Numbered from the stretch's first letter, positions 36,067 through 47,358 are shown. The stretch: DNA of 64,000 nucleotides from Paracoccus sp. MC1862 (GCF_016617715.1 NZ_CP067225.1:3243011-3307010), one strand, 5' to 3'. Notes: generated from the letters alone by a model not told the origin. Program-made: numbers and translations.

Positions 36067-38136
36067 CTAGGCGTCGGGAGGGGCGCCATCGGTGGGCCGG
36101 GCCGGGGCCATGCTGCCGGCGAGATGACTTTCCACGGTTGCGACGAGTTCTGACAGCGAAAAGGGCTTCGGCAGGAACAGGGCGTTGGGAATGGCCATGT
36201 TGTTGTCCGACAGGGTCGCGTCCATGTAGCCCGACATGAAGATCACCCGCGTGCCCTCGCGCGCCTGCAGGGCCATACGGACCCAGCCGGGGCCGTCAAG
36301 GCCCGGCATGACCACGTCGGTGAGGAAGATGTCCACCCGCAGCGCCGCATCCGACAGGATCTGAAGCGCCCGTTCTCCGCTGTCCGCCTCGATCACGTCA
36401 AAGCCGTGCAGCCGCAGGGCGCGCGCCGCGAAGGCGCGCACCGGGGCCTCGTCCTCGACCAGCAGCACGGTGCGGCGGTGGTCCTCGCCGCTGCGCGGGG
36501 ACGCCGGGCTTGCCGCGGCCGGCGCGGGCCTTTCCGCCGGACGCGGCCGCTGGGCCGGGAAATACAGCGCAAAGATCGTGCCTTCGCCCGGAGTGCTTGT
36601 GCAGAAGATGTATCCGCCGGTCTGCTTGACGATGCCATAGACGGTCGAAAGGCCAAGGCCAGTGCCCTCGCCCTGTTTCTTGGTCGTGAAGAAGGGGTCG
36701 AAGATCTTGTCCAGCGTCTCGGGCGGGATGCCGCAGCCCTGGTCCGAGACGGTGATGCGGACATACTCGCCCTGGGGGATGCTGGCCCCTTCCAGCGTCA
36801 GCCCGGTGCGGAGCCTGACGTTCTCGCTGCGGATCGCGATCTCGCCGCCCTTCGGCATGGCATCCCGGGCGTTCACGGCGAGGTTGATCAGCACCTGTTC
36901 GAACTGCCGCCCGTCGGCCCGGATCGGCCGCAGCGAGGGGTCGTTGGTGACGGTGACGATGATCCGCTCTCCGACCAGGCGGTTGAGCAGGTGGCTGAGG
37001 TCCGACAGGACATGGCGCAGGTCGATGATCTCGGGGCTGAGCGTCTGCTTGCGCGAGAAGGCGAGCAACTGCCGCACCAGCGCCGCCGCGCGGTTGGCGT
37101 TCTGCGAGATCTGGTGCAGGTCGGCGTAATCGGGATCGGTGTTGTCGCGCCGCAGCATCAACAGGTCGCAATGGCCGGTGATCGCGGTCAGAAGGTTGTT
37201 GAAGTCATGCGCGATGCCGCCGGCAAGCTGGCCGATGGCCTGCATCTTCTGGCTTTGCACGAACTGCGCTTCCAGCGTCTTGAGCGCGCTCACGTCCGTC
37301 AGCACCGCGACGATCCGGTCGATGCCGGGGCTGGAGGCAAGCGTCACCTGCAGCGCGCGTTCGACATCGCCGGTGCGGGTCTGCAGCACCTCGCCGCGCC
37401 CGGTGTCGCGGCCCTCGCGGACCTCGGCCAGCCAGTCCCCCAAGGGACGGCCGGGCCCCTCCAGCAGGTCCCCGAGAAAGGTTCCGGGGGCGATCGGACC
37501 CAGCAGCGCCTCGGCCGCCAGATTGGTGGTCAGCACATGGCCATCCGGGTCGAGGTCGAGGAGGGCAATGGGCACCGTGCGGTAATCGAGGCCGATGCCC
37601 GCAGCCGTCGCGGCAGGTTCGGGTTGCGGCGTCTCGATGCGCCAGAACTGCAGCGTGCTGTCGGGAATGCGCCGCGCGTCCAGGATCAAGCCATCGCCAA
37701 GTGGCAGTTGCACGGGCCTGCCGTCGGCGACGCGCGCCAGCAGCGCCGCCGCAGCCGCCGCGGGGTTCGCGCGGTGGCCGGCCAGCAGCGCCGCCGCATC
37801 GCGCCCCGTCAGGTCCCGCAGCCGTCCGGCCGGTGCTGACTGGCCCCGGATCGCGCCCTCGGAATCGACGATCCAAGCGCAGCCCGGCTCGTCCGCAAGG
37901 GTGACACGCGCCGCCCGGACCTGCCGGGCGACCGAAAGCTGATCCAGCAGCCGCCGCCCCGCGATCATCCCGCCCAGAAGATACCAGGCGACTGCCACCG
38001 TGCCTGCAATCACGAGAACGCGCGGGGGCACCGCCGCCGGCGCCAGCGCCAGCCACAGCGCCCCGAGCACCACCGGCAGCATCAGGACCGGCACCGCCGC
38101 CAGCCTGCCCGAGGACAAAAGCCCGCCCTGCTTCAT
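36067..38136 (-). CDS. cckA: Hybrid histidine kinase CckA
   Basis: In alphaproteobacteria CckA passes phosphate through ChpT to CtrA and controls cell cycle and flagellar genes. About 689 residues: two hydrophobic helices ([15 protein letters not shown] and [15 protein letters not shown]), two PAS-like regions, the H-box [21 protein letters not shown]-box [12 protein letters not shown]-boxes DQGCGIP and [15 protein letters not shown], then a receiver domain with [11 protein letters not shown], phospho-acceptor [11 protein letters not shown] and KPF. Start at 38136 (MKQGG) is preferred because GAGG lies 5 nt upstream; ATG 38169 lacks a ribosome site. Confidence 0.9.
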   Translation of the reverse strand: MKQGGLLSSGRLAAVPVLMLPVVLGALWLALAPAAVPPRVLVIAGTVAVAWYLLGGMIAGRRLLDQLSVARQVRAARVTLADEPGCAWIVDSEGAIRGQSAPAGRLRDLTGRDAAALLAGHRANPAAAAAALLARVADGRPVQLPLGDGLILDARRIPDSTLQFWRIETPQPEPAATAAGIGLDYRTVPIALLDLDPDGHVLTTNLAAEALLGPIAPGTFLGDLLEGPGRPLGDWLAEVREGRDTGRGEVLQTRTGDVERALQVTLASSPGIDRIVAVLTDVSALKTLEAQFVQSQKMQAIGQLAGGIAHDFNNLLTAITGHCDLLMLRRDNTDPDYADLHQISQNANRAAALVRQLLAFSRKQTLSPEIIDLRHVLSDLSHLLNRLVGERIIVTVTNDPSLRPIRADGRQFEQVLINLAVNARDAMPKGGEIAIRSENVRLRTGLTLEGASIPQGEYVRITVSDQGCGIPPETLDKIFDPFFTTKKQGEGTGLGLSTVYGIVKQTGGYIFCTSTPGEGTIFALYFPAQRPRPAERPAPAAASPASPRSGEDHRRTVLLVEDEAPVRAFAARALRLHGFDVIEADSGERALQILSDAALRVDIFLTDVVMPGLDGPGWVRMALQAREGTRVIFMSGYMDATLSDNNMAIPNALFLPKPFSLSELVATVESHLAGSMAPARPTDGAPPDA

Positions 38137-38193
38137 TCCCGCCTCGTCACCCGATTCGCGCCCGACCATAGCGGGCCGGAGGTTAACCGTCGT

Positions 38194-39339
38194 TTAACAG
38201 ACAAGCAGCGCGTGGAAGAAACCGTCGCTTGCGGAAATCGGCGTCAGGGTCGCCGCGCGCCTGAGCGTGAAATCAGGATGCGTTTCAAGGAAACGCGCGA
38301 CTTGATCCTCGTTCTCGCGGGCGAAAAGCGAGCAGGTCATGTAGGCCAGCATCCCGCCCGGCCGCACATGACGCGCGGCGCGGTCGAGAATCGCGGCCTG
38401 CGTCTCGGCCAGCCTGTCCAGATCCGCGGGCGTCAGCCGCCATTTCGCCTCCGGCGTCCGCCGCCACGTTCCCGAGCCGGAACAGGGCACGTCCGTCAGC
38501 ACGAGATCATGAAGGCCATCCGGCACCTCCGCGATCCTGACTCTCACCCCGGCGCGGGCCGCGCGGGCCGGAAGGTCGCGCATCCGTCCCAGCGCGGCGT
38601 CCCATGCCGTCACCCGCGCGCCGCGCGCCGCCAGCGCCAGCGCCTTGCCCCCGCCCCCGGCGCAGAAATCAAGCGCGGTGGTCCCTGGTGCGATCGGCAG
38701 CGCGGCGCAGGCCATCTGGGGCGACAGGTCCTGCAGCTCGACCAGCCCCTCCCTGTAGGCGGCCGAGCCCTGGATGCGCCGCTCGCCCTCCGTCGCCCGC
38801 AGGGCCGTGCCGCAGCGGGGATCGGGTTCGGCGGCGATGCCGTCGGCTGCGAGCGCTTGCCGGGCCTCGGCCGCGGTCGTCCGGGCAAGGTTCGCGCGCA
38901 GCCACACGGGCGCGCGGTCGCGCAGCGCCGCCGCGACCGGAACGAACCCGCTGCCGAGATCGGCTTTCATTGTCTCGGCGATCCAGTCGGGCAGGTCAGT
39001 CACCTCTGCTTCCGTCGGCGCCCGCCCGCCCGCCCGTTCCGCCACCGTCAGGGGTGCGGGCGCGTGGCCTTCGCCGGTGAAGATCGTGTCGGGATTGGTG
39101 CCGGTCTCGCGCAGGGCGCCGAGGACCAAGCCACGTCCGCTGTCCGCGCCTCCCAAGGCAGCACGGCTGCGCCGGCGCCGCAGCGTGTCATAGACGATGT
39201 CGCGCACCGCGGCGCGGTCGCCCGATCCGGCGAAGCGACTGGCACGGGCCCAGCGGGTCAGTTGCGCCTCGGAAGGCTCTCCCTGCAGGATCGCGTCGAG
39301 GATCTGGATGGCCGCGGCGGCGCGGGCGGCGGGGGTCAT
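38194..39339 (-). CDS. RsmB/NOP-family rRNA cytosine-C5 methyltransferase
   Basis: A 381-residue SAM-dependent RNA methyltransferase. The N-terminal region from MTPAARAAAAIQILDAIL is the NusB-like RsmB helical domain in reduced form. The catalytic domain has the SAM loop LDFCAGGGGKALALAARG, motif IV DVPCSGSGTWRRTPEAKW (Cys for product release) and motif VI YMTCSLFARENEDQ (catalytic Cys). Start 39339 is chosen over the longer frame to 39411. E. coli RsmB modifies C967 of 16S rRNA; that target is assumed. Divergent from recA. Confidence 0.9.
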   Translation of the reverse strand: MTPAARAAAAIQILDAILQGEPSEAQLTRWARASRFAGSGDRAAVRDIVYDTLRRRRSRAALGGADSGRGLVLGALRETGTNPDTIFTGEGHAPAPLTVAERAGGRAPTEAEVTDLPDWIAETMKADLGSGFVPVAAALRDRAPVWLRANLARTTAAEARQALAADGIAAEPDPRCGTALRATEGERRIQGSAAYREGLVELQDLSPQMACAALPIAPGTTALDFCAGGGGKALALAARGARVTAWDAALGRMRDLPARAARAGVRVRIAEVPDGLHDLVLTDVPCSGSGTWRRTPEAKWRLTPADLDRLAETQAAILDRAARHVRPGGMLAYMTCSLFARENEDQVARFLETHPDFTLRRAATLTPISASDGFFHALLVC

Positions 39340-39520
39340 CGCCGGAACCCGGCGGGCAGGGGCGGTGGAAGGTGCATGGCGCGAGAATACCGCGCCGAAA
39401 TCCGGCCACAAGCGGGCCTGCAGAAGCCACTCAACGGTTTGTTAAGATTCTTTCTGCAGAGTGCGATTCGAGGGCGGCATGTCCTTGTGGTCAGGCACCA
39501 AAATCACCAGATGGCGTGCA

Positions 39521-39535
39521 GAACATCAGGTGAAC
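39521..39535 (+). promoter_or_regulatory. LexA-type SOS box of recA
   Basis: GAAC (39521-39524), ATCAGGT, GAAC (39532-39535): the GTTC-N7-GTTC box in reverse orientation, centred about 67 bp before the recA ATG. Known LexA sites in alphaproteobacteria have this form. Confidence 0.8.
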
Positions 39536-39594
39536 AAAGAATGGCTGCGCTGCATCGTTGTGCACGGTCCCGCGCTGCAATAGAGTAGGTGAAA

Positions 39595-40665
39595 ATGTCT
39601 GGGGCGAGCATCCTGAAGATGGACGACAAACGCAGCGCGGACCGGCAGAAGGCGCTCGACAGCGCCCTTGCGCAGATCGAACGCCAGTTCGGCAAGGGCT
39701 CGATCATGAAGCTCGGCGCGGACAATCCGGTGGCCGAGATCGAGTCGACCTCGACCGGCTCGCTGGGGCTGGACATCGCGCTGGGGATTGGCGGCCTGCC
39801 CAAGGGCCGCATCATCGAAATCTTCGGGCCGGAAAGCTCGGGGAAGACCACGCTGACGCTGCATGTCGTGGCCGAGGAACAGAAGAAGGGCGGCGTCTGC
39901 GCCTTCGTGGACGCGGAACACGCGCTGGACCCGCTTTACGCCCGCAAGCTGGGCGTGAACCTGGACGAGCTGCTGATCTCGCAGCCCGACACGGGCGAGC
40001 AGGCGCTGGAGATCGTGGACACGCTGGTCCGGTCCGGCGCGGTCAGCCTGGTTGTGATCGACTCGGTCGCGGCGCTGACGCCCAAGTCCGAGATCGAGGG
40101 TGACATGGGCGACATGCAGATGGGCAGCCAGGCCCGCCTGATGAGCCAGGCGATGCGGAAGCTGACCGCCTCGATTGGCCGGTCGAACTGCATGGTGATC
40201 TTCATCAACCAGATCCGCATGAAGATCGGGGTCATGTTCGGGAACCCCGAGACGACGACGGGCGGCAATGCCCTCAAGTTCTACGCCTCGGTGCGCCTGG
40301 ACATCCGCCGCACCGGCTCGATCAAGGACCGCGACGAAGTGGTGGGCAACTCGACCAAGGTGAAGGTCGTCAAGAACAAGGTCGCGCCGCCCTTCAAGCA
40401 GGTCGAGTTCGACATCATGTATGGCGAGGGGATTTCCAAGGTCGGTGAGCTGATCGATCTGGGCGTCAAGGCCGGCGTGGTGGAAAAGTCAGGCGCCTGG
40501 TATTCCCATGGCGACGAGCGGATCGGGCAGGGGCGCGAGAACGCCAAGCAGTTCCTGCGCGACAACCCGCAGGTGGCGCTGGCCATCGAGGACCGAATCC
40601 GCGCCAGTCATGGGCTGGAGTTCACCGCGACCGAGGATGGCGACGACGCGCTGACCGAGGAGTAA
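39595..40665 (+). CDS. recA: Recombinase RecA
   Basis: A 356-residue DNA strand-exchange ATPase that also triggers LexA self-cleavage. Walker [10 protein letters not shown] (residues 78-86), [24 protein letters not shown] (Walker B), the DNA-binding loop [15 protein letters not shown] and the acidic C-terminus [17 protein letters not shown] end. Start ATG 39595 ([12 protein letters not shown]); an in-frame GTG is at 39589. Controlled by the LexA-type box at 39521 and followed by a strong terminator. Confidence 0.99.
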   Translation: MSGASILKMDDKRSADRQKALDSALAQIERQFGKGSIMKLGADNPVAEIESTSTGSLGLDIALGIGGLPKGRIIEIFGPESSGKTTLTLHVVAEEQKKGGVCAFVDAEHALDPLYARKLGVNLDELLISQPDTGEQALEIVDTLVRSGAVSLVVIDSVAALTPKSEIEGDMGDMQMGSQARLMSQAMRKLTASIGRSNCMVIFINQIRMKIGVMFGNPETTTGGNALKFYASVRLDIRRTGSIKDRDEVVGNSTKVKVVKNKVAPPFKQVEFDIMYGEGISKVGELIDLGVKAGVVEKSGAWYSHGDERIGQGRENAKQFLRDNPQVALAIEDRIRASHGLEFTATEDGDDALTEE

Positions 40666-40680
40666 GCGTCAATTGACAGG

Positions 40681-40704
40681 ACGGCCGCCCCGCAAGGCGG
40701 CCGT
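40681..40704 (+). terminator. Rho-independent terminator of recA
   Basis: ACGGCCGCC (40681-40689) pairs with GGCGGCCGT (40696-40704), loop CCGCAA, followed by TTGCTTGTT. It starts 16 bp after the recA stop. Confidence 0.85.
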
Positions 40705-40803
40705 TTGCTTGTTCAGGGGCGCGCCGCGCGTCTTGTGTCATTCTGGACAGCGGGCGGGGGCATCGCTATCTCTGCGCGGCAGCATTTCCCCGGGATAGAC
40801 GCC

Positions 40804-43461
40804 ATGGCCAGCCTGAACGACATCCGCTCGACCTTCCTCGACTTCTTCGAACGGAACGGCCACCGGCGCGTGGACAGTTCGCCCCTCGTGCCCCGCAACG
40901 ACCCCACGCTGATGTTTACGAACTCGGGGATGGTCCAGTTCAAGAACCTGTTCACGGGCCTTGAGACGCGCGACTACACCCGCGCGACCACCGCGCAGAA
41001 ATGCGTGCGGGCGGGGGGCAAGCACAACGACCTCGACAACGTGGGCTACACGGCGCGGCATCATACATTCTTCGAAATGCTGGGGAATTTCAGCTTCGGC
41101 GATTATTTCAAGGAAGACGCGATCCCCTATGCCTGGGAGTTGCTGACCAGGGACTTCGGCCTGCCCAAGGACAAGCTGCTGGTCACCGTCTATCACACCG
41201 ACGACGAGGCGGCGGAGATCTGGAAGAATGTGGCGGGCCTGACCGACGACCGCATCATCCGCATTCCGACCGACGACAACTTCTGGCGCATGGGCCCGAC
41301 CGGACCCTGCGGCCCCTGCACGGAAATCTTCTACGACCACGGGCCGGAAATCTGGGGTGGCCCGCCCGGTTCCGCCGAGGAGGACGGCGACCGCTTCGTC
41401 GAGATCTGGAACCTTGTCTTCATGCAGTTCGAGCAGTTCGAGGACGGCTCGATGAAGCCGCTGCCGAACCCCTCGATCGACACCGGCATGGGGCTGGAAC
41501 GGGTCGGCGCGCTGCTGCAGGGCAAGCACGACAACTACGACACCGACCTGATGCGGGCGCTGATCGAGGCCTCGGCCAATGTCACCAATTCGGACCCCGA
41601 CGGGCCGGGCAAGGTGCATCACCGGGTGATCGCCGACCACCTGCGGTCCACCAGCTTCCTGATCGCGGATGGCGTGATGCCCTCGAACGAGGGGCGCGGC
41701 TATGTCCTGCGCCGCATCATGCGCCGTGCCATGCGCCATGCGCATATGCTGGGCGCGCAGGATCCGGTCATGCACCGGCTGGTGCCCGCGCTGGTGCAAC
41801 AGATGGGCGCGGCCTACCCGGAACTGAGCCGCGGTCAGGCGATGATCGAGGAAACGCTGCGGGGCGAGGAGATGCGCTTCAAGCAGACGCTCGACCGAGG
41901 GTTGCGGCTGCTGTCGGACGAGGTCGGCCGCCTGCCCGAAGGGGCGAACCTTCCGGGCGAGACGGCCTTCAAGCTTTACGACACCTACGGCTTCCCGCTG
42001 GACCTGACGCAGGACGCGCTGCGCGAGCAGGGCCGGGGCGTCGAGGTCGCGGGCTTCGACGCCGCCATGGCCGAGCAGAAGGCCAAGGCCCGCGCCGCCT
42101 GGGCTGGCTCGGGCGAGACCAGGGACGCCGCGATCTGGTTCGACCTGGCCGAACGTCACGGCGCGACCGAGTTCCTGGGCTATGACACCCAAGCTGCCGA
42201 GGGCGCGCTTCTGGCGCTGGTGCAGGACGGTTCCGAGGTCGAGACGGCGGGCGAGGGCCAGCAGGTCCAGATCGTCGTCAACCAGTCGCCCTTCTATGCC
42301 GAGAGCGGCGGTCAGGTGGGCGACACCGGCCTCATCAAGACCGAGACCGGCGCGGCGCAGGTGACGGACACGAAGAAATCCGGCAGCCTGTTCGTCCACT
42401 TCGCGGAAGTCACACTGGGCCAGATTTCACGCGGGCAGGGGGCCACGCTGTCGGTGGACATCGACCGGCGGGGGGCGATCCAGGCCAACCACTCGGCCAC
42501 GCACCTGCTGAACGAGGCGCTGCGGAATGCCTTGGGCGAGCATGTCGCGCAAAAGGGCAGCCTGAATGCCGAGGACCGGCTGCGCTTCGACTTCAGCCAC
42601 GGGAAGGCGTTGACGCCCGAGGAACTGGCGCGGATCGAGGCCGAGGTGAACGCGGTCATCCGCCAGAACTCGCCTGTCGAGACGCGGGTGATGGCGCCCG
42701 ACGACGCGCGCGACATGGGCGCGCAGGCGCTGTTCGGCGAGAAATACGGCGACGAGGTGCGCGTGGTCTCGATGGGCCGGCGCGAGGGCTCGGGCAAGGG
42801 GTTGAGCCGCGACATCTACTCGATCGAGCTTTGCGGCGGCACCCATGTCAGCCGCACCGGCGACATCGGTGCTTTCGTTCTGCTGGGGGACAGCGCGTCG
42901 TCTGCCGGAGTGCGGCGGGTCGAGGCGCTGACCGGCCAGGCGGCGCTGGCGCATCTGCGCGAGGCCGAGCGGCAGTTGTCCGAGATCGCGGGGCTGCTCA
43001 AGGCGCAGTCGGGCGACGTGGTGGGCCGGGTCAAGGCGCTGGCTGACGACCGCAAGGCGATGCAGAACGAGATCGCGCAACTCAAGCGCCAACTGGCGAT
43101 GGGCGGCGGGTCCGAGGCCGCGCCGAAGGACATCGGCGGCGTGCAGGTGATCGCGCGGCGGGTCGAGGGCGTCTCGGGCAAGGAACTGGGCGCGCTGGCC
43201 GACCAGATGCGCTCGGGCCTTTCGACCGGGGCTGTGGTCGTCATGACCGAGGACAACGGCAAGGCCACGGTGGCGGCAACGGTGACGCCCGATCTGGCGG
43301 AGCGGGTCAGCGCGGTCTCGCTGGTGCAGGCGGCGGTCGCGGCCCTTGGCGGCAAGGGCGGCGGCGGCCGTCCCGACCGGGCGCAGGGCGGGGCACCTTC
43401 GCTCGATGCGCTCGATCAGGCCATTGCGGCGGTTGAGAAGGTGATCGCCGACGCTGCTTAA
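40804..43461 (+). CDS. alaS: Alanine--tRNA ligase
   Basis: An 885-residue class II synthetase with editing domain. The start [15 protein letters not shown] is the family opening; the frame upstream to 40705 includes the recA terminator region and is rejected. Motifs: [18 protein letters not shown] (motif 1 region), [33 protein letters not shown], the editing-site [12 protein letters not shown] and [15 protein letters not shown] that bind zinc, and the C-terminal DHHA1-like Gly-rich segment. Complete. Confidence 0.98.
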   Translation: MASLNDIRSTFLDFFERNGHRRVDSSPLVPRNDPTLMFTNSGMVQFKNLFTGLETRDYTRATTAQKCVRAGGKHNDLDNVGYTARHHTFFEMLGNFSFGDYFKEDAIPYAWELLTRDFGLPKDKLLVTVYHTDDEAAEIWKNVAGLTDDRIIRIPTDDNFWRMGPTGPCGPCTEIFYDHGPEIWGGPPGSAEEDGDRFVEIWNLVFMQFEQFEDGSMKPLPNPSIDTGMGLERVGALLQGKHDNYDTDLMRALIEASANVTNSDPDGPGKVHHRVIADHLRSTSFLIADGVMPSNEGRGYVLRRIMRRAMRHAHMLGAQDPVMHRLVPALVQQMGAAYPELSRGQAMIEETLRGEEMRFKQTLDRGLRLLSDEVGRLPEGANLPGETAFKLYDTYGFPLDLTQDALREQGRGVEVAGFDAAMAEQKAKARAAWAGSGETRDAAIWFDLAERHGATEFLGYDTQAAEGALLALVQDGSEVETAGEGQQVQIVVNQSPFYAESGGQVGDTGLIKTETGAAQVTDTKKSGSLFVHFAEVTLGQISRGQGATLSVDIDRRGAIQANHSATHLLNEALRNALGEHVAQKGSLNAEDRLRFDFSHGKALTPEELARIEAEVNAVIRQNSPVETRVMAPDDARDMGAQALFGEKYGDEVRVVSMGRREGSGKGLSRDIYSIELCGGTHVSRTGDIGAFVLLGDSASSAGVRRVEALTGQAALAHLREAERQLSEIAGLLKAQSGDVVGRVKALADDRKAMQNEIAQLKRQLAMGGGSEAAPKDIGGVQVIARRVEGVSGKELGALADQMRSGLSTGAVVVMTEDNGKATVAATVTPDLAERVSAVSLVQAAVAALGGKGGGGRPDRAQGGAPSLDALDQAIAAVEKVIADAA

Positions 43462-43575
43462 CCGACAGCCTGGCGCGGATTGTGATCAACTGCCTCGCGC
43501 GAGGCCAAAGGAATCTGCTGATATTCCGCCCGGCTGCTGCTAGTTTCCCCGCAAACACCAATGCGGGGGACAAGA

Positions 43576-44370
43576 ATGTGTCGCTGGGCGGCCTATCTCG
43601 GCAGGCCGATCTATCTTGAGGATATCGTCAGCCTTCCCGGCCATTCGCTGGTCCGGCAAAGCCATGGCGCCATCCGCTGCCAGAATCCGGTCAACGCCGA
43701 CGGCTTCGGCCTCGCCTGGTATGGTGAGCGGGACGAGCCGGGGCTTTATCGCGACGTGATGCCCGCGTGGTCCGACCCGAACCTGCGCAGCCTGACCGCC
43801 ACGGTGCGCTCGCATCTGTTCATGGCCCATGTCCGCGCCTCGACCGGCACCGCGACCAGCCGCAACAACTGCCACCCCTTTGCGGTCGGCCCCTGGTCCT
43901 TCATGCACAACGGCCAGTTCGGCGGCTACAACACATGGCGCCGCGCGGCCGAGGTGCTGATTCCCGACGAGCTTTACCCGCATCGAAAGGGCGCGACCGA
44001 CAGCGAGGCGCTGTTTCTCTGCGCCCTGGGCGAGGGGCTCGATCATGATCCGAATGCCGCGCTCGCTCGCGCCACGGCGCGATTCCAGGATCTTGCGCGC
44101 CAGCGGGGCACGACTCCTCATGTGCGGCTCACTTGCGCCTTTTCGGATGGCGAGCGGCTTTATGCGGTGCGCTACGCGACCGATGACCTCGCGCCGACCC
44201 TGTATCATCGATGGTCGGATACGCGGCAGGGTCGGGCCATTGTCTCCGAACCGCTGGAGGCGGATGAGGCGGATTGGCTGGAAGTGCCGCCCGGCTCCTT
44301 CTGCGTCTTCGAGGGCGAGGCCGTGACCATCACGCCCTTTGTCGTCGAGCCGCTGCGCGAGGCCGCTTAG
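43576..44370 (+). CDS. Class II glutamine amidotransferase
   Basis: A 264-residue Ntn-hydrolase. MCRWAAYLGRP puts the nucleophile Cys at position 2 once Met is removed, so ATG 43576 is preferred over 43561. Other glutaminase motifs: NADGFGLAWYGE, HVRASTGT, NCHPFAVGPWSFMHNGQ and GATDSEALF. The pattern fits the YafJ/EgtC-type group of stand-alone amidotransferases. No ergothioneine genes lie nearby, so no substrate is assigned. The ribosome site GGGGGA is about 7 nt upstream. 21 bp separate its stop from the convergent aroC stop. Confidence 0.88.
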   Translation: MCRWAAYLGRPIYLEDIVSLPGHSLVRQSHGAIRCQNPVNADGFGLAWYGERDEPGLYRDVMPAWSDPNLRSLTATVRSHLFMAHVRASTGTATSRNNCHPFAVGPWSFMHNGQFGGYNTWRRAAEVLIPDELYPHRKGATDSEALFLCALGEGLDHDPNAALARATARFQDLARQRGTTPHVRLTCAFSDGERLYAVRYATDDLAPTLYHRWSDTRQGRAIVSEPLEADEADWLEVPPGSFCVFEGEAVTITPFVVEPLREAA

Positions 44371-44391
44371 GCGGCGCCATGCGGCGGGCGT

Positions 44392-45492
44392 TCAGCCGAT
44401 CACCCCTCGCTTGCTGCCTGTCTGGGCACGGTCCAGCAGCAGGTGGTCGAGGATCACGCAGGCCGCCATCGCCTCGGCCACCGGCACCGCGCGGATGCCG
44501 ACGCAGGGATCGTGGCGGCCTTTGGTGACAAGCTCGATCTCCTCGCCCGCCCGGTTGATCGTCCGGCGCGGGGTCAGGATCGAACTTGTGGGCTTGACCG
44601 CAAAGCGCAGCACGATGTCCTGCCCCGTGGAAATGCCGCCCAAGATGCCGCCGGCGTGGTTCGACAGGAACTCGGGCCCGTTCGGACCCATGCGGATCTC
44701 GTCGGCGTTTTCGGTTCCCTTCAGGCGGGCGGCACCCATGCCCTCGCCGATCTCGACCGCCTTCACCGCGTTGATCGACATCATCGCCGCCGCAAGGTCG
44801 GTGTCGAGCTTGCCATAGACCGGCGCGCCGAGGCCCGGCGGGCAGCCTTGGATCAGCACTTCGACGACCGCGCCGACGCTGTCCTGTTCCTTGCGGATGC
44901 GGGACAGGTAGTCGGTCCATTCGGGGACTGCCGCAGGATCGGGAAGGAAGAAGTCATTGCGGTCGATTTCGTTCAGGTCAAGGCGCGCGCGGTCGACCGT
45001 GAGATCGCCCATCTGCACCATATAACCTGTAATGGTCAGGTGTTGCGCCAATTCGCGCAGGACCGCACGGGCGACCCCCCCGGCGGCGACGCGGGCGGCG
45101 GTTTCGCGGGCGCTGGAGCGGCCGCCGCCGCGATAGTCGCGGTGGCCGTATTTCAGGTGATAGGTGATGTCGGCATGGCCGGGGCGGAAGGCATGGGCAA
45201 TCTCACCGTAATCGCGGCTGCGCTGGTCGGTGTTCTCGATGGTCAGCTGGATGGGGGTGCCGGTGGTGCGGCCCTCGAAAACGCCCGAAAGAATTCGAAC
45301 GGAATCAGGCTCTTGCCGCTGCGTGGTCATCTTCGACTGGCCGGGGCGGCGGCGGTCGAGGAAGGGCTGGATCGCGGCCTCATTCAGGGGAATGCCGGGG
45401 GGGCAGCCGTCCACGGTGGCGCCGAGCGCGGGGCCGTGGCTTTCGCCCCAGGTGGTGACGGTGAAGATGCGGCCGAAGCTGTTGACGCTCAT
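44392..45492 (-). CDS. aroC: Chorismate synthase
   Basis: Last enzyme of the shikimate pathway: converts 5-enolpyruvylshikimate-3-phosphate to chorismate with reduced FMN. A 366-residue protein starting [20 protein letters not shown], the standard opening. Further signatures: [58 protein letters not shown] (split here by position near residues 105-140) and the C-terminal FAVKPTSSI. The frame upstream to 45756 is not part of the gene. Confidence 0.98.
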   Translation of the reverse strand: MSVNSFGRIFTVTTWGESHGPALGATVDGCPPGIPLNEAAIQPFLDRRRPGQSKMTTQRQEPDSVRILSGVFEGRTTGTPIQLTIENTDQRSRDYGEIAHAFRPGHADITYHLKYGHRDYRGGGRSSARETAARVAAGGVARAVLRELAQHLTITGYMVQMGDLTVDRARLDLNEIDRNDFFLPDPAAVPEWTDYLSRIRKEQDSVGAVVEVLIQGCPPGLGAPVYGKLDTDLAAAMMSINAVKAVEIGEGMGAARLKGTENADEIRMGPNGPEFLSNHAGGILGGISTGQDIVLRFAVKPTSSILTPRRTINRAGEEIELVTKGRHDPCVGIRAVPVAEAMAACVILDHLLLDRAQTGSKRGVIG

Positions 45493-45605
45493 GCGGAAAA
45501 CCCCTTTGCGACGGCATACGGGGGCCGCGTGCGGGGCGCAACGGGGCGCGCTTTCGGAACTCCGGCCCCTGCCTGTCCGGGGCGGGATTTCCCCGGAGAA
45601 CGCCC

Positions 45606-45654
45606 TGCACATCCGATGCACGGGGGATGCACGATCCATGCACAACCCGTGCGA
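45606..45654 (+). repeat. Array of TGCAC direct repeats with exact 11-bp period
   Basis: TGCAC begins at 45606, 45617, 45628 and 45639, and a degenerate TGCGA at 45650: five units, each 11 bp apart. The 6-bp spacers vary. It lies 65 bp before the ATG of the BrnA-like gene at 45719 and about 110 bp before the aroC start on the other strand. An 11-bp period puts all units on one face of the helix, as in operators of ribbon-helix-helix proteins. Confidence 0.6.
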
Positions 45655-45718
45655 ACGCCCCGTTGAGGGGGCGTTAACCCCGTTCCGCCAGACTGCGGCC
45701 AAAGGGCAGGAGGCGCGC

Positions 45719-46213
45719 ATGGGCGAGACGAAGGCCGAAACGGCAAGGCGGATCAACTATCACTACATGGCCGACGCGATGCGGCGGCTGGAATGGGACC
45801 TGCACCAGAAGGTCCTGACCGAGGGGCGCATCCCCGAGGCCTGGCACGAGATCGCGCGGGAGCGCGGCGAGGCCAAGCGCATCCGGGTGACGATCGCGCT
45901 GGAGGAGGACGTGGTCCGCTTCTTCCGCGGCATGGGCGAGGGCTATGGCCCGCGCATGAACGCGGTGCTGCGCGCCTTCATGCACGCGCGGCTGGCGGGG
46001 TTGCTGCGCGGGGGCGAGACGATGGACTACCTGTCGCGGCGCGAGGGCGAGGGGCTGGACGGCCGCAAGCCGGGCTGGGGCGAGGCGCAGAAGGACTTTG
46101 AGGACCTCGGCCCTGACGCCGCCCGGCTGATGAGCGAGGAGCCGGGGGTGCCGCTGGACGAGGAGAAGCGCTCGGCTCGGGCGGATACGATGGCGTGGCT
46201 GAGGGGGAGGTAG
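45719..46213 (+). CDS. BrnA-like DNA-binding protein, no partner toxin seen
   Basis: A 164-residue protein. The central part [35 protein letters not shown] (residues about 58-92) matches the BrnA antitoxin fold, a ribbon-helix-helix-type DNA-binding dimer that represses its own operon. The N-terminus ([23 protein letters not shown]) and a longer acidic C-terminus are not part of the usual ~90-residue antitoxin. Start ATG 45719 has GGAG 6-7 nt upstream. A BrnT toxin gene is expected just upstream, but aroC lies there on the other strand, so the protein is an orphan. It may be a plain regulator. Confidence 0.65.
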   Translation: MGETKAETARRINYHYMADAMRRLEWDLHQKVLTEGRIPEAWHEIARERGEAKRIRVTIALEEDVVRFFRGMGEGYGPRMNAVLRAFMHARLAGLLRGGETMDYLSRREGEGLDGRKPGWGEAQKDFEDLGPDAARLMSEEPGVPLDEEKRSARADTMAWLRGR

Positions 46214-46254
46214 CGGGCGGTGTTGCAGTGCATAAAGGCACTACCGCAAGGACT

Positions 46255-47358
46255 TCATGCGGAAGTAACCAAGTCGCCGTAAGCTCTTATCACCTCTTTG
46301 TGCCAAGCTCGCTGAAACCACCGGGGATGGTTCTTGATCTGATGACGTATGCTGGGGGCGTTCATGATCTCTGCTGCTCTATAAGCATACTTGTCACATC
46401 CCGTGTGATTATACGGCTGTTTCCTGAATAGCTCTGGTCTTTCGTGATGCCAGACCTTGAGGGCATCGATGGGTGTTCGACCTTTGAGGACAGACTGGGG
46501 CAGCTGGCCGTTGTAGAGGCGGACATAGCGCAGGATGGTCTGCTCCAGGTCCTCGCCACTGCGGAAGCGGTGGCTCTGCAGGATGTCCTCGATCCGGCCA
46601 TTGAACCGCTCGACCATGCCATTCGTCTGCGGTCGCATCGGCGGCGCCAAGCGGTGTTCGATGCCGAACTCGGCGCAGAGCCGGTCGAACTCGTGGTTGC
46701 CGGTGGCGGCGCGGCGGCGCAACCCGAAGAGCCGGTCGGTGAACTCCTTGCCATTGTCGGTCAGCACCCGGGCGATCTTCATCGGCGCCGCGCGCTCCAG
46801 ATCACGAAGGAAACGGCGTGCGTTGGCAGCCGTCTTCGCCGGGTAGACGCGCACGAAGACCCATCGGGTGGCGCGGTCGATCGCGACGAAGAGGTAGCGC
46901 CGGCGGTCCTCGTCGGCCATCTGCGGCAGGTATTTGACGTCGATGTGGAGGTAGCCGGGCGCATAGGCCTTGAAGGGCTTGTGCGCGGGCTGCGGCGCGG
47001 CAGGCTTCAACTCGCGCAGGTTGCCCGCCCCGTGCCGCCGCAGGCAGCGGTCCAGCCCCGAGCGCGAGACGTCCGGGTTGAGGAACTCGCGCACCACCGA
47101 GAGCAGGTCATCGAGCGGCAGCAGCAGGGACCTGCGCAGCGCCACCGCCACGGCCTCCTGCGCCGGCGTGAGCGTGGTCTGAAGCCGGTGCGCCGTGTGG
47201 CTCAGGTCATGGACGCTGTCGCGCTTGCGCCATTTCCAGACCGTCTGCTCGGAGATGCCGTAGCGCTCCGCCACTATCCAGGCCGGCTCGCTGCTCGCCT
47301 GGATCGCAGCCCGGATCCTCGGTGTCGTCGTCGCCTGCTTGTGCAGAGAGATCAGCAT
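46255..47358 (-). CDS. IS481-family transposase, copy 1 (reads through into the RT tail)
   Basis: DDE transposase from ATG 47358 (MLISLHKQ), with GGGAGG upstream. The 322 residues inside the element: an N-terminal helix-turn-helix (WIVAERYGISEQTVWKWRKR), an HTH-like second domain (VVREFLNPDVSRSGLDRCL) and the catalytic core with D in YLHIDVKYLPQM, D in VLTDNGKEFTDR and E in VERFNGRIED. The element has no stop codon before its end at 46392. Here translation continues through the RT tail to 46255, adding about 45 residues to this transposase. Confidence 0.85.
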   Translation of the reverse strand: MLISLHKQATTTPRIRAAIQASSEPAWIVAERYGISEQTVWKWRKRDSVHDLSHTAHRLQTTLTPAQEAVAVALRRSLLLPLDDLLSVVREFLNPDVSRSGLDRCLRRHGAGNLRELKPAAPQPAHKPFKAYAPGYLHIDVKYLPQMADEDRRRYLFVAIDRATRWVFVRVYPAKTAANARRFLRDLERAAPMKIARVLTDNGKEFTDRLFGLRRRAATGNHEFDRLCAEFGIEHRLAPPMRPQTNGMVERFNGRIEDILQSHRFRSGEDLEQTILRYVRLYNGQLPQSVLKGRTPIDALKVWHHERPELFRKQPYNHTGCDKYAYRAAEIMNAPSIRHQIKNHPRWFQRAWHKEVIRAYGDLVTSA

